Assembly (NCBI GenBank): GCA_022605425.2
Contig: JAKIMF020000001.1
Span: 560,501 to 624,500, forward strand
From: Hamiltosporidium tvaerminnensis
Taxonomy: Eukaryota > Microsporidia > Dubosqiidae
Length of the DNA: 64,000 nt
Direction of reading: 5' to 3'
Shown: one piece after another, positions 1-11,345 of the stretch
How positions within the stretch are numbered: position 1 is the stretch's first letter
Layout: each line of letters starts with the position of its first letter
Translations under genes and position numbers: made by a program
Notes under the pieces: model-generated
The model's input: only the letters and a program-made list of their open reading frames with translations
The model's database searches: none
What the model was told of the DNA's origin: nothing

Positions 1-978
1 TCAAAATATTTTAATAGATGATCTTTAATTTTAGAAAAATAACTTTCTGTTTCATTTTTTTCTATTACTTTATGAAAATGAATAGTACCGGTATTCTTCA
101 AAGCAATCACTGCATATTTGATACCCTCAAAAGGGCATGGCAAATATCCCATAATAACCCTATCACACTTGTTTATATATAAATCGATAAAAGAACTGTG
201 ATTACCACAACAAATTGTAATTCTGTTTTGAAGTTTATTAACTTCAATATTTTTTATTAAAGCAATCTGGCTGTATTTGTTTATTTCACATGCAATTCCA
301 TTACTACTTGGATTATTTAAAAGCAAAGGTATTAAAAAATAACCTATTCCACAATATAAATCAAGTATTGTTTCATTGTCTGTTCTTTGATTTCTCATTC
401 TTATTCTTTCAGTATTGTTTCCCGAACTAAACATTGTAAAAAATGGATTCCAATAAAAAATAATACCCATTTGTTTCACAGACGTATAAAACTCTTCTTT
501 TGACACCGAGGAGTAAATAATTTCATGAACTGGTGATCGTTTAATGTTTTTTCTAATATTTCTTTTCAATAGAATAACACTAAAATTTTCTTTTAAGAAA
601 ATAAATATTGGGTTCTCAAGCAAATCCAAATTATTTATACAACCAATTTCTGTTGTTGTATGGTTTTACGTTTGAAGTATTTTCGATATTTAAAATATCT
701 CTTAAGAATTTGTTTTTAACTTCACATATATTTATTCGGTTAAATATTTTTAATATAATTGCGTTGCTATACTTTTCATACTTCATATTTATAAGAATAA
801 AAATGTCGTTTACAAATTTATTTTTAATATTCAATGAAATTTTATGTTTTACAATTAAAACTATCGGATTAACAAATTCTTTTATTTCTATATAATCATA
901 ATTTTCTGTAACTGCAAGTTCTTTAAAATTTGACAAAAAAAATGCGTAATCTGATTTTTCTAAAATTAAAAATAACAT
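1..978 (-). CDS. TYW2: TYW2/Trm12-like tRNA wybutosine-synthesis transferase (partial, apparent frameshift)
   Basis: Family role: transfers the aminocarboxypropyl group of S-adenosylmethionine to the modified G37 base of tRNA-Phe. Seen: the 3' part (about 1-630, minus) reads PVHEI, then MFSSGNNTERIRM, then the SAM-binding LDLYCGIGYF, ACEINK and a DRVIMGYLPCPFEG motif followed by TGTIHFH, all in the order of the Trm5/TYW2 fold. The GYLP and HFH pattern favours TYW2 over Trm5. The end of the gene lies outside the window. The 5' part starts at ATG 978-976, with a CCC run 17-19 nt upstream (995-997). That frame stops at TAA 633-631, while the methyltransferase part is open in the +1 frame; the switch must fall between about 631 and 667 because the +1 frame is closed upstream. 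This is either a one-base indel or recoding. The N-terminal region is weakly conserved. Confidence 0.72.
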
Positions 979-1440
979 TTTTTCGGAGAAAAAAGGGATT
1001 AGAATTATTTACAATATAATATTCATTTGAATGTTCGAAAAATTTATGATTTTTTTATTTCGAACTTCGAGGTTTCGGAACATCAGAACTATAATAATGT
1101 GTGCCAAAAAGCATTATATTTATTATAAGCGTATATCCCTTTCAATTTTTGACCAAAATTTAGCATGTTTGCTTCAGCAATTTATAAATCATTACAACAC
1201 TTCGGTTTATAACATATTTCCACATAATTTTATTAATAAATGCCATACCCATTACTTACTACGAGACAATTTTAGTATTTGAAACAAAAAGAGAAATGAA
1301 AAAATAACAATCGACATATGTTGAAGCGATTATAAATGGCAACGTATTTTTCTTATCTTCCTAAAATTCAAAAAAAGTAGGTTACACAACTGACAAATTT
1401 TTTAGAAATTATGTGTCTTAGTGATGAGATAAACTTTTTA
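979..1440. other. AT-rich spacer
   Basis: This holds the upstream region of the TYW2-like gene. An 83-codon open frame on the plus strand (1031-1282) begins with ATG but has no CCC signal and no recognisable domain, so I do not call it. LINE-related sequence begins near the right edge. Confidence 0.4.
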
Positions 1441-3102
1441 ACTATAATTCAACAATAATTAAATGTATTTTATGTTCTATTCTTTTAATTCACAATTATT
1501 TTCCATAAAAAGCAATTACGAAAATAGAATCGTATGTACAGAATATTCCAAGGGGGTTTTATCTTAAGTTATCTGAGCGTGTTAAGTCTGAGCATTTGGT
1601 TGGTCTTGATTAATTTTGCGTTATTGGTCTATATTTGTAACTAAAATGACGGCACGGACAAATATAATAATTATTTAATTCTATTTGTATCAGATAATCA
1701 TCCGAATATGTTTCGTTCACTTGATGAATTTCTAATATAATCAATTAGCTTCTCAATTAGAAAGCTGCTGGAATTAATGGTATTTACAAATTCTTCATCA
1801 AGAAATCTACAAATCTTAACAAACATCTCTATGTTATTGTAAAGGATATATTTTTAGAAAGTTATCCAGAATCCGATTGGTTTTACTGTTTTCTTACACA
1901 TTAGACACCAAAAAATATTCGGCAAAAAGGCTCTTAAAATAGGGCAATTATTTATATTTTAAACCTTCATAAGTTAACAAGAAAGTGCGTAACAAAAGTC
2001 TTTTCCTTAAATTGAAAAGGAAATGGCTACTTTCAGATGATTGATTTGGGCCAGGGAGAAGATGCAAGAACTAAAAAAGCATTTCGTACTAAAGTTTCTA
2101 TCCGTAAACGGTATCTAAAAAACCATAAGGCAGCATGAATTGATAATAAAAAAGCTTTTCATTCTATAGATTATGTATATAGGACCTAATACATTAAAAC
2201 TCAACATTTACAGGATTAGATTCTGAAATTTAGCAAGGTAAAATATGAAATGATAAATATTTTTTTTAATAAAGCTGAAAAAATCTGACAACAAAGCAGG
2301 AGAAAAATTCTCCGGCAAGATTGTTTTTACATGTGTTTTTAATTTATGTATGAATCTATCTGCTGGTAAACTCAAAAGAGATCAAAAATATAAAATATAA
2401 TGAGGCAAATTCCGACTCTATTAATCATATCTTGTTCATTAAAAATCCAAGACAAACTTTGCAGAAAAATATGACTGAGGAGATAGAAATATTTAAGAAA
2501 AATGTAGTATGACAATGACAAGAGAATATTCGGCTACATTTATTCCTTTTATAAAGCTACTGCTATTCTTCTTGTTACAATAGATGTTTAAGATATCTTA
2601 GAATAACAAAAAAAGGCAATATTTCCCAACATTGCTAATTTAAAACCTTATATACAAAATTATAAGCAAAGTTAAAAAGAAACCGTCAAATGAGATTGAA
2701 TCTAAACATCTTATTAATAGGCATCAATTCTTACACATAAACAATTATTAACATTCAAATAAAAGTACAATAGTCTGAATCTTGCGACTTAAAATGCGGA
2801 ATGACGCAATGCGAGCAGTGATATACTTAACATACATCTACGACAAAGAAGTAAAGACCGTCTATTTTTCTCTTTAAAAAATTTTTTGCAGGTTGGTTTA
2901 TCTGGAATTTGATTAAATAATGTAATTTTCTCTTATATATTTTGAATTGTCTGAAAAATAGAAAGAAAAAAATTTAAAATAAGATTAGAAATTTTAAAAG
3001 AGAAAAATGATAATGAAATTGCCTTGCACAATAAACATGTTTTTGTGAATTAAATAGAGTTAAAAGAGAGTGTCATTAAGACAAAATTAAAAGAAGCCCA
3101 AT

Positions 3103-3113
3103 CTAGCAAACTT
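3103..3113. repeat. Left target-site duplication (11 bp)
   Basis: CTAGCAAACTT, repeated exactly at 3389-3399 on the other side of the SINE-like insert. Confidence 0.7.
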
Positions 3114-3388
3114 TTATTTATTTATCCTCGTCAGCTACAGCCCCACGCAAGCCTTATTCTCTCTCAGTAATGCCATCTATTGGTCTCTTTTCGGTGGTCA
3201 ACTATGCTGGTGGTTTTCTAATTTTCCTGCTGGGTTCGTTTATTTCTTTAGGTTTCAAAACAAGGTAGGTTTACCGAATGGGTTGTTGGCCCTAAGCCCA
3301 ACTTGAAGGACCAGTTTCTTTTGGTCGCCTTTTAAGACAAGCAGAGAATATTTCAAGCCAATCCTACTTCCGGAATTGTCGGAAATAA
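3114..3388 (-). mobile_element. GC-richer SINE-like insertion with 11-bp target duplication
   Basis: The decayed LINE is interrupted here: its sequence up to CTAGCAAACTT (3103-3113) resumes after the same 11 bases at 3389-3399, as shown by alignment with the other LINE copy, which lacks the block. The insert is clearly richer in G and C than its surroundings. Read on the minus strand it ends GGGGCTGTAGCTGACGAGG followed by an ATAAATAAATAA tail, the layout expected of a retroposed element with a simple-repeat tail. It has no open frame and no clear tRNA-like head. Two further inserts in this window share the GCTGTAG terminus. Confidence 0.7.
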
Positions 3389-3399
3389 CTAGCAAACTT
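3389..3399. repeat. Right target-site duplication (11 bp)
   Basis: Exact copy of 3103-3113. The host LINE sequence continues directly after it. Confidence 0.7.
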
Positions 3400-4458
3400 A
3401 CATATAGAAATATAATAACAAAATTATATTCAAAGTTGTTAATCCTGTAAAAAAACGAAAAGATATAGATGACTTCTCAGAATAATCAGAATCCTAAATT
3501 TTAGTCTGCTGATCAAAAAGTGATCTGCTATATCAAGATAAAAATGTATTCTTAGCAACTGAAATAATGTATAACACTTCAATATTCGGTTAACAGTAAG
3601 TAATGTGCGCTTGATCTGAGCAAAAGCTTAACATGACTATATCAGACGGCATAATGAAGTATTTAGCTCTTACTTTAACACTTTTTGAATTGGTAAAAAA
3701 TTTTATCTTCAAAATCGATTGTGTGTTATTTAGTTCATTAAATTATTAATTATGAGTAGGCTGAGATTATAGTAAGCGTCAGAATAAAAATTGTGGCAAA
3801 ATTCGAAATAATAGATCCGATATCTTTGTTTTGTAAAAGCGTAAAGATGATAAAATCAATTTAAATGAAATTAGTTCTTACGATTCAGCATAATAGGGAA
3901 TTGAGAAATTTAAACAATTTGATAAATTAGAAATAAATTTGATATTATTCATAAATTTAGTAAAGCAATAAATCTTTGCGTAAAACACGGTACGATATTG
4001 TGAATAATTAAAAAAAGCATTTCACAAAATACTGCCAACACCATGAATATATGGGTATGTATATCTTATAAAGTACACAAGAAGATAGTCGACAAAAATT
4101 TTTTAAACAATAAAGAGAAATTGAATTGAGACTAATTGTTAAAGAAATTTGAAAGACACTAACGGATGTTTATAAAAGAGCTGAAATAGATGAGGTACAA
4201 ACATTCCTATAAGAAATCTAATATAGAGGAAGATTGTGTCAAAATTTTAAACCACAAAAAATACAATTGCTACTGCAGATACAAGAATCACACTAAAAAA
4301 CCGCACAAGAAATATAAAGAAGAGTATTTTTTAGTATAGAATGTTTGTTTATTAATGAGCTCGACGGAAATACATAAAATATTAAAAATGTTTTGAATCC
4401 GAATTTACTTAAATAGGTTTAACATATATAATATTAAAAATAAAAACTAATAATTTTA

Positions 4459-5238
4459 TTAACTCGACGATTTCTTTTTGTTGTTTTCATAATTCATTGA
4501 ATAAGTTGACATATAACTTATGATCTTCAAACTATCATTTTTTTTCAAATAAAAAAAATATATTGAACTTAAATCAATAATGCATTCTTCGAATATCAAT
4601 GTTTTCGGATTTTGTATCTTTTCTAATTTTATTTTAAATAAATCAACATCCCTACATATTATATTAAATCCAATGAATTTGCAAAATTCAACTTCTTTTA
4701 GAAGCGAATGAAATTCATAACTTGAAATATCGATAAAATTATTTTTAGTATCACTTGTCGTTAAAACTATATTATTCGGTAGATTATATTTCCAAAGTAA
4801 CTTTGTGATAAGTGATATTTTATCTGCGAAAAAATATTGATTAAAATAAATTTTTAAGCTTTTTAACTTATTCGCCTCTTTATTTTTAAATTTTTTCCGA
4901 TAATTTAAGGTCGAAATATCTAACTCTAGATTCTCTAAATTCTTCAAGTAATATAAACCCCAGCTTTCATTTAAATCCAATTTCAAAAGGGTAAGACTTG
5001 TTAAATGATTAGGATCATATAAAGTTTCTATTAACTTATAAATTTTGATATCACATAATTGTATATGAAGATCTTCTAGCTGTATTTTTTCTGTTATGTC
5101 TGATGAAATAGAAGGCGAATTCTTAAAATCTTTGACAAAAACAGTTACTAACTTAAGTGATCTATATTCTTTATACCTAAACAAAAAAATAAAAAATGAT
5201 GAATCCAATGAAATGTTATCAAAACTTATTTTTTTGAA
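4459..5238 (-). pseudogene. LRR-like fragment without an ATG start
   Basis: Open frame of about 250 codons with leucine-rich-repeat texture: spaced L/I/F-x-x-L patterns such as LTLLKLDLN, LENLELDIS and LKSLKIYF. The frame is open up to a TAA at 5241-5239, and neither that stretch nor the first 20 codons downstream holds an ATG, so the beginning is missing or altered. It is in the same frame as the next open frame upstream (5356-6216), separated by several stops. It probably derives from the LRR family represented intact at 22001-24526. Function is unknown, and expression is doubtful. Confidence 0.45.
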
Positions 5239-5355
5239 TTATAAAATTCCTTTAAGATAAGTAAAACATCCCTTCCCGCCAAAATATGAGAATGATTTCT
5301 ACTATAATTATAAAATATAAAGTTTATTTAAAATTCATTGATAATGATTTCCCAG

Positions 5356-6216
5356 TTACAACGTTACCCTTATTTTAAGCTCAATATTTCTCCCGATAAA
5401 TTTTTTTATTCGCAAATTAAGATAATCAACCTCAAATTTCCAAAATAAAAACAATTGACCTGAAATTCTTTTATTGGAAACCATTTTATTCAAAAAATTT
5501 ATATGGTTTTGTTCAAAATTTGGCCGGTATTTTGAATGTATACGAATCATAGTTAATTGTGAAAAATTTATGTCATCTTTGTTTGTAAAACAATGGTAAT
5601 AACGGATTTCTATTATCTTCAATGTATCTTTGAATTTTTCTAAGATCGAAAAATCAAATGTGATTTCTTCGTCCAAAGATTCTTTGATATCATTTTGAAT
5701 ATAAAGTGACCTCAAGATTTTGAAATGATTTAGCAAAGAAGTTACTGTGACAATATCACATTTGAATATTTTAAGATCATTTATTTTTTGAAATTGAAAC
5801 ATTAAAAAATCAGCATCCTTAAATATGAAGTTATGGTTATATTTCCTAAGATTACAATCTGAAATTGATTTTCCCATATATTCTTTTTCGGGTGATAAAA
5901 AAGGATTAAAATTTAGGCATTTGATATTCAGATACTTGAGATAAAAAATCATGGTTTTCAAATAGGTTTTGCATTGTAAATTGTGATGACAATCACGATA
6001 AAATTTAATACAAAATTCTACTTGTTTGTTTTTCTTATCGAAAATTAAGCAATTTTTTAAGTTGTTATCAACCGAAACCAGATTTTCGAGAATGAAAAAT
6101 AAAAATCTTTCATTATTAATGAACATCGAAGGAAAACATTCAAGTATCGAAGTATAAAAATTAAGGTCAGGTTCTACTGAATCTTTAAAATATAAAGATA
6201 AATCATTAAAAACCAC
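5356..6216 (-). pseudogene. LRR-like fragment without an ATG start
   Basis: Open frame of 286 codons whose first possible start is GTG; the first ATG is about 30 codons in. The segment INDLKIFKCDIVTVTSLLNHFK (about residues 146-167) resembles the repeats of the 841-residue LRR protein, as does the basic C-terminal end. It has no signal peptide and no CCC start signal. It is best read as part of a decayed LRR-family gene or gene pair spanning about 4.4-6.6 kb. A real gene with an unrecognised 5' structure is possible but less likely. Confidence 0.45.
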
Positions 6217-6332
6217 TGTAAATAAAATTTATAAAAAATCATACTCAAATTCGAACCAGAAACAATCTAAGATAAAGTAAAATCTAAGAAAGAAATCGCC
6301 ATTAAAATTTTCTAGAATGATTCGAAAATTTA

Positions 6333-6632
6333 CTAAGCTTTCAAACAATTTAAAATATTCAATATTAAAACAATATGGCAATAAAATTGTTCTTTTTTCC
6401 AATCAATTGATTTTAAATATTTTTTAATTTTCTCTGATTTATATCCATTAGTAGTATCATAGTTAAATTCAACATCTTTAAATAAGGTAGGATCATGCGT
6501 TAGATATGATTCTACCGGCTCATTAAATATCTTCCTCAGTGTATTTTCAAAGGTGTCTTCGCTATTGAGAGTTTCTACTTCCTTATTCATAAATCTTAAC
6601 TTTACTATCTCGGAATTTGCCACCCTAAACAT
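6333..6632 (-). CDS. Hypothetical 99-residue protein, possible 5' relic of the LRR-like gene
   Basis: ATG at 6632-6630. The product is acidic and soluble, begins MFRVANSEIVKLRFMNKEVE and matches no family I know. It lies just upstream of, and on the same strand as, the broken LRR-like frames but in a different frame. This would fit the N-terminal remainder of the same decayed gene. No CCC motif stands directly before the start. Confidence 0.3.
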   Translation of the reverse strand: MFRVANSEIVKLRFMNKEVETLNSEDTFENTLRKIFNEPVESYLTHDPTLFKDVEFNYDTTNGYKSEKIKKYLKSIDWKKEQFYCHIVLILNILNCLKA

Positions 6633-6639
6633 GAATGAA

Positions 6640-7160
6640 AGAAAAAACTAAAAAATATTTTTTTTGCTCCGTTTCTGGTCAAGCTAAATTGCTGTTTCAT
6701 TTAAAGAATTTTGAAATTTTAAATTAAATAGCAGAATTTTGATCAAAAGTCAAATATTTCAATTTCTTTTCGATTTTTGACATGTCAAGATAGTTGTAAG
6801 ATCACTAATTTTTCTACTCGGAAGAAATATTTTTACATTATATTCATTTTTTTTCGAATAATTTTTTATAAAATTTGGTTCGAACCAATTAGAACTTACA
6901 TAATTTTATTTTTTTGTATTGATTCCAATCAAATTTATTGTCGTATTTCAAACTGCATCCCCCCTCGTTCTGCTCCCTTTATTTTTATTTACCATTAACA
7001 AATAGTAAAGAAACGCAAAAATTTTCTGAGACCTTGTTAAGACGAGGTTAATTCGAAATTTAAATGTATTTCTGCGTTTTTTTGTCAGGAAAGAGTATTT
7101 TAGAAAATTAGACGGACTATTAAAAATTAACAGAATTAAAAAATATTAAAATTAATACTT
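6640..7160. other. AT-rich spacer
   Basis: No supportable gene. A 73-codon plus-strand frame (6777-6998) has no start signal or domain. Confidence 0.35.
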
Positions 7161-7164
7161 TTAT

Positions 7165-8133
7165 TAAATAAAATTTCTTAGTTAAAATGTTTTTACGATT
7201 TTTATGCATTTTCTTCTACTTCTTTTACCACACCCGTTTCTTCTTCCAAATCCGACTCTTCATTTATATTTATCGTCGGTTCCTCTAATGTGGTTCCTCT
7301 TTCTGAAATAAGGGGGGTATTTTTTAAAAAAATTTCAAAACCATCTTCATCTCTCTTAGCTTCTTTTAAAGAGGGTGTTGGTTCCTCATGCATCTCTGCT
7401 CTCATAATAACACCCATTGACGCTCACTCCCAGCTCTCTTTGGCATTTAGTCCTGATTCAAGTCCTCTTCGTCGATCAAAGGAAATTCTTTCGACCGTCT
7501 TCTTAAGTACTATAGACTGAATGTATGCTTCTACATTCATGGGTATTTCTAGTCTTTTAAGATGAGATCTATAGTATTCTGTTACAATACCGTCCCAGGT
7601 CATCACATAAGGGATTATCTCAACACTAGACTTATAAATAAGACCCATCTTATTGGCTAGCAGGTCATACTTCCTAAGTTTTTCAATTTCAACTATTTGA
7701 AGTGAATCTTGGGAAGTGATTCCTACTTCAATGAGTGTTATCTTATTCTTCTTCTTATCTAAAATAAATATGTCGGGTCTGTTATTCCGAATTTTAACAT
7801 CAGTTTTTATTCTGATGTACACTCTTATCTTTGCATACTCATTATCAAGAATTTCTTGAACTGAGTGACTCCTAATTCGTTTTGAAGACTTAAACTTATA
7901 TCTATTTAGGAGAAGTAAGTGTAGGCATCTAACCACTTCATTATGCCGTCTGGTGTATTCATGGACTAGCATTTTTCCACATCGAGTTGCTAGATGATCT
8001 ACAGTCTTACCAGATTTATTGCAATGTTGGCTCATACCATCTTCTCCCCCGAATACATTTCTATCCTGGATATAGCAGAACACATCTTCATTTCGTGGCC
8101 TAATATTCCCTCTCTTTAACCATCTTACAAGGC
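7165..8133 (-). mobile_element. 5'-truncated LINE copy (3' end with zinc finger and endonuclease)
   Basis: This copy is highly similar to 10000-10950, but similarity stops abruptly at about 8133, the 5' truncation typical of LINEs. The frame 8083-7424 encodes CYIQDRNVF, a zinc-finger region and the PD-(D/E)xK-like endonuclease core RPDIFILD...LIEVGITS. The first zinc-binding pair is damaged: the intact copy has CQHC and this one has SQHC. An in-frame TGA at 7426-7424 separates it from the acidic C-terminal tail (7417-7202), which continues in the same frame to a stop at 7204-7202. The element ends near an AATAAAATT run at about 7165. It is non-functional. Confidence 0.8.
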
Positions 8134-8371
8134 TAAAAAATATAATAGTAAATAAATTAAAGGAGGAGGTATAAAATTTTATTTGAAATGATTAAGAAAT
8201 TATAGCTCATTTAATAAAATTTAACAAGATGTCGACTCATTTAGGTTTTTTGCATGTGTTAAACCAAATCAATTTCTACGAGGTATACAGCTAGTAAGTA
8301 TTTAGAAGAAAAAAGCCAAACCAAATTAAAAAATCTAAAGTATCATACTCAATATTTAATATAATTTTTAT

Positions 8372-9664
8372 TCATTCTTTTGTATTGCTGGAAATTGTTT
8401 GGATCAATTCCTTGAACCCAGAAGGATTCCTTGCCATCAAATTTAGTAAAACTTTTTTTACATCATAATAGTCATTTGAAAAATCACATGAAGTTATAAT
8501 TTTAACCATTAATACTTCAGGATCTAAATTCACGTGTTTCTTTATTGTAATTTTCAGATCATATTGGGTTTTATCTTTTAATTTGAATGATGAAAAATGA
8601 ATTGATCTTTTGATTTCTACGGTATATAAGAATAAATTAAAAAAACAAGTCTGTGTTATTTTGTAACTTTCATTAATTCTTTCATTTTTAAATATATGAT
8701 AAAAATTTAATTCTTTTACTTTTTTCTGTAGAACTAATATTTTGTGATTTTTTATGACAATGTACTTATCGATGCACAAATATAAAATTTTATCCATATA
8801 ATCTGTTCGGGAGTTATTTATAATACGCGAAGAAGACTTCGTTTGTGCATTTATAAATAAATCTCGATGGATTTGTACGGGTAGATCAAAGCTTAGAAAT
8901 GAAATTTTCTGAATTTTGTCTTTTGTTTTGTCCATCAATCGAATTACATATTCGAAAGGCAGAGAAACAACAAAATAGTGTTTTATATACTTTTTAATTA
9001 ACTTTTCGTCACAAATAATACTATTTTTCATCAATAAAATATCTTTTTTCTCCAATATAACTACTAAATTCAAATAAAAATAATAATTATAATTTCTAAA
9101 TATTTCAGCTATCACATTTTTATTATATTCTGCTGATTTTATTGGTTTGATTATAAAGACGCCATCATGTTCCGTAATATAGTTGTTTAAAACTTTGAAT
9201 ATTTTTTCAAAAAAGACTATAAATCTTGCAATAAATGAATAAGCGTTTTCATGATCTAAAATCAACACACATTTCTTAAATTTTACAATATTACTCTCAG
9301 TAGATCGAAATTTGATTGCAGAAGATGTTTTTTGCTGGTAAAACGAGAAAATAAAATAATCTTTTAAGAAATTATTTGTAGTAAATGAAGTAATAAGAAA
9401 GTTAAAATCATATTCTTTTAATGGAATATATTTTAAAACCTGTGCACAAGAATGTTCAGTTTTGTTTATATTATCAATACTTATTAGATGTAAATCATAT
9501 TTCGAATTTTCCAAAAGTTGTTTTTGAACTGAATCAACATATAAACCTAAGAATTCGCGGAACTTGTCTTCTAGGTTTTGAATGTAATTTATTTTATTCC
9601 TTCCTAGAAATATAAAGTTGATTTTTAGTAAGAAAATTTGAATTATTTTGTTCATAAATTTCAT
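8372..9664 (-). CDS. Hypothetical protein of a local paralogous family (430 residues)
   Basis: ATG start at 9664-9662; a second ATG three codons on (MNKIIQIFLL) is the position shared with the paralogue and may be the real start. The N terminus is hydrophobic for about 15 residues and could be a weak signal peptide or anchor. The rest is rich in Lys, Ile, Asn and Phe with no domain I recognise. It is clearly homologous to 15380-16667 along its whole length: LYVDSVQKQLLE vs LYVESVKNQLLE, YDLHLISID vs YDLHVMIID, IKNHKI in both, and similar ends ARNPSGFKELIQTI vs ATSPSEFKEIIKTI. Its presence as neighbouring copies among transposon relics suggests a fast-evolving, lineage-specific family. No CCC signal stands before the start. 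Confidence 0.6.
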   Translation of the reverse strand: MKFMNKIIQIFLLKINFIFLGRNKINYIQNLEDKFREFLGLYVDSVQKQLLENSKYDLHLISIDNINKTEHSCAQVLKYIPLKEYDFNFLITSFTTNNFLKDYFIFSFYQQKTSSAIKFRSTESNIVKFKKCVLILDHENAYSFIARFIVFFEKIFKVLNNYITEHDGVFIIKPIKSAEYNKNVIAEIFRNYNYYFYLNLVVILEKKDILLMKNSIICDEKLIKKYIKHYFVVSLPFEYVIRLMDKTKDKIQKISFLSFDLPVQIHRDLFINAQTKSSSRIINNSRTDYMDKILYLCIDKYIVIKNHKILVLQKKVKELNFYHIFKNERINESYKITQTCFFNLFLYTVEIKRSIHFSSFKLKDKTQYDLKITIKKHVNLDPEVLMVKIITSCDFSNDYYDVKKVLLNLMARNPSGFKELIQTISSNTKE

Positions 9665-9974
9665 GCCAAATCAGCGTATTTGAATATCTTACTTATATTT
9701 GATTTTAAAAACTGTGATAAATAAAAACATTAACAATATGAAGTAAATTACTATTATTAAATATAGACTCTTCTCTGGTTCCTAGATCGGTATTAATTTA
9801 TTAAATTTAATTTAAATCAGAAATATATATTAATCTATTTTCTAGTTTCAGAAATTAAAAAGAATTGAATTATATTGCAGAGAATAATAAAAAGTAAGCA
9901 TATTTTTTTTTAGCTTTCTAACCCAGATAAACATATCTATCGAACTTTGCAATTGTTTTTGAAATACATAATTA
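9665..9974. other. AT-rich spacer
   Basis: Upstream region of the 430-residue gene and 3' flank of the main LINE. No gene or motif is supportable. Confidence 0.35.
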
Positions 9975-10099
9975 TTTATTTAATAAAATTCTGGGTTAAA
10001 ATATTTTTACCATTTTTTACATGTTTTCTTCTACCTTCTTAACCACTTCTGTTTCTTCTTCCAAATCCGACTCTTTATTTATGTTATTGGTCGGTTCCT

Positions 10100-10993
10100 C
10101 TAAAGTGGTTCCTTCTTGTGAAATAAGGGTACTTTATTTTTCGGTTTAAAATTTTTTGCACCATCTTCCTCTCTCTTCTCTTCTTTTAAAGAGGGTGTTG
10201 GTTCCTCGTGCATCTCTACTCCCATAATAACACCCATTGACGTTCTCTCCCAGCTCTCTTCGGCATTTAGTCCTGACTCAAGTCCTCTTCGTCGATCAAA
10301 GGAAATTATTTCGACCGTCTTCTTAAGTACTATAGACTGAATGTATGCATCTACATTCATGGGTATTTCTAGTCTTTTAAGATGAGATTTATGGTATTTT
10401 GTCACAATACCGTCCCAGGTCATCACATAAAGGATTATCTCAACACTACACTTATAAATAAGACCCAACTCATTGGCTAGCAGGTCATACTTCCTAAGTT
10501 TTTCAGTTTCAACTATTTGAAGTGAATCTTGGGAAGTGATTCCTACTTCAATGAGTGTTATCTTATTCTTCTTCATATCTAAAATAAATATGTCCGGTCT
10601 GTTATTCCGAATTTTAACATCAGTTTTTATTCTGGTGTCTACTCTTATCTCTGCATACTCATTATCAAGAATTTCTTGAACTGAGTGACTCCTAATTCGT
10701 TTTGAAGACTTAAACTTATATCTATTTAGGAGAAGTAAGTGAAGGCATCTAACCACTTCATTATGCCGTCTAGTGTAATCATGGCCTAGCATTTTTTCAC
10801 ATCTAGTTGCTAGATGATCCACAGTCTTACCAGACTTCCCACAATGTTGACACACACCATCTGCTCCCCAGAATACATTTCTATCCTGGATATAGCAGAA
10901 CACAGCTTCATTTCGTGGCCTAATATTTACTCTATTTAGCCATCTTAAAGAGTCACTAACACTCACAAGTTCATTTTTTCTTGCCTTCTATAA
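10100..10993 (-). pseudogene. LINE zinc finger and restriction-like endonuclease region
   Basis: Open frame just below a TAG at about 10995. It encodes RWLNRVNIRPRNEAVFCYIQ, then the finger CQHCGKSGKTVDHLATRC (C-x2-C-x9-H-x4-C), then the endonuclease core RPD-x14-E (RPDIFILD...LIEVG) followed by EKLRKYDLL, which supplies the K-x-x-K-Y element of R2/R4 endonucleases. These motifs are intact, unlike the reverse transcriptase. The frame ends at 10100 with KNKVPLFHKKEPL. The acidic tail (EESDLEEET type) seen in the 7.2-kb copy lies downstream in another frame. Confidence 0.8.
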
Positions 10994-11345
10994 CTTTGAA
11001 TGGAGTTTTCGTTTTTCTATTTCGTTATTTAGTTTTGCAAGTTGAGCTTCTTCTAAACTTTTCTTAGTGACTTCTTCTACAAACCTGTACTTTACTTTTA
11101 AGAAGCCTTTTATTAGTGCAAGATGGGTTTATTATTATTCTCCATCTTCAGCATTGCTGCTCTTCTAGTTGATATTTCTTTACATTATTCCAGACAATCC
11201 AAGAGTTGCAGAAGCATATGTTCGCTTCGCAATTCAACACTATGTAGGCCTCTTCCAAGTTCTGTTCTAGGAAGATACAAACGCTCTTTACATCCTGGGC
11301 GGAGATGTATCTTATTCTTCACCGACACCGCACGCTCTGCCTTAT

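Larger units (their letters stand above)
1440..4330 (+). mobile_element. Decayed R4/Dong-like LINE, near full length
   Basis: No open frame survives, but the DNA aligns piecewise with the better-preserved LINE at 9975-12770 (opposite strand). Recognisable stretches are the ORF start region (about 1505-1640), the block before the reverse transcriptase (about 1750-1890), the motif A region with an AAGGCAGCATGAATTGAT core (about 2128), the motif C region (about 2428), the linker before the zinc finger (about 3075-3450), the endonuclease region (about 3600-4060) and the acidic C-terminal tail (about 4190-4290). Stops and indels occur throughout. The catalytic motif C area reads as Lys-Asn rather than Asp-Asp. 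The copy is interrupted by a separate insertion at 3114-3388. Edges are approximate. Confidence 0.7.

Noticed and set aside
1031-1282. 83-residue plus-strand protein
   Set aside because: No CCC signal, no domain and composition like the surrounding spacer.
7290-7520. Plus-strand ORF opposite the LINE tail
   Set aside because: Antisense shadow of the conserved LINE C terminus.
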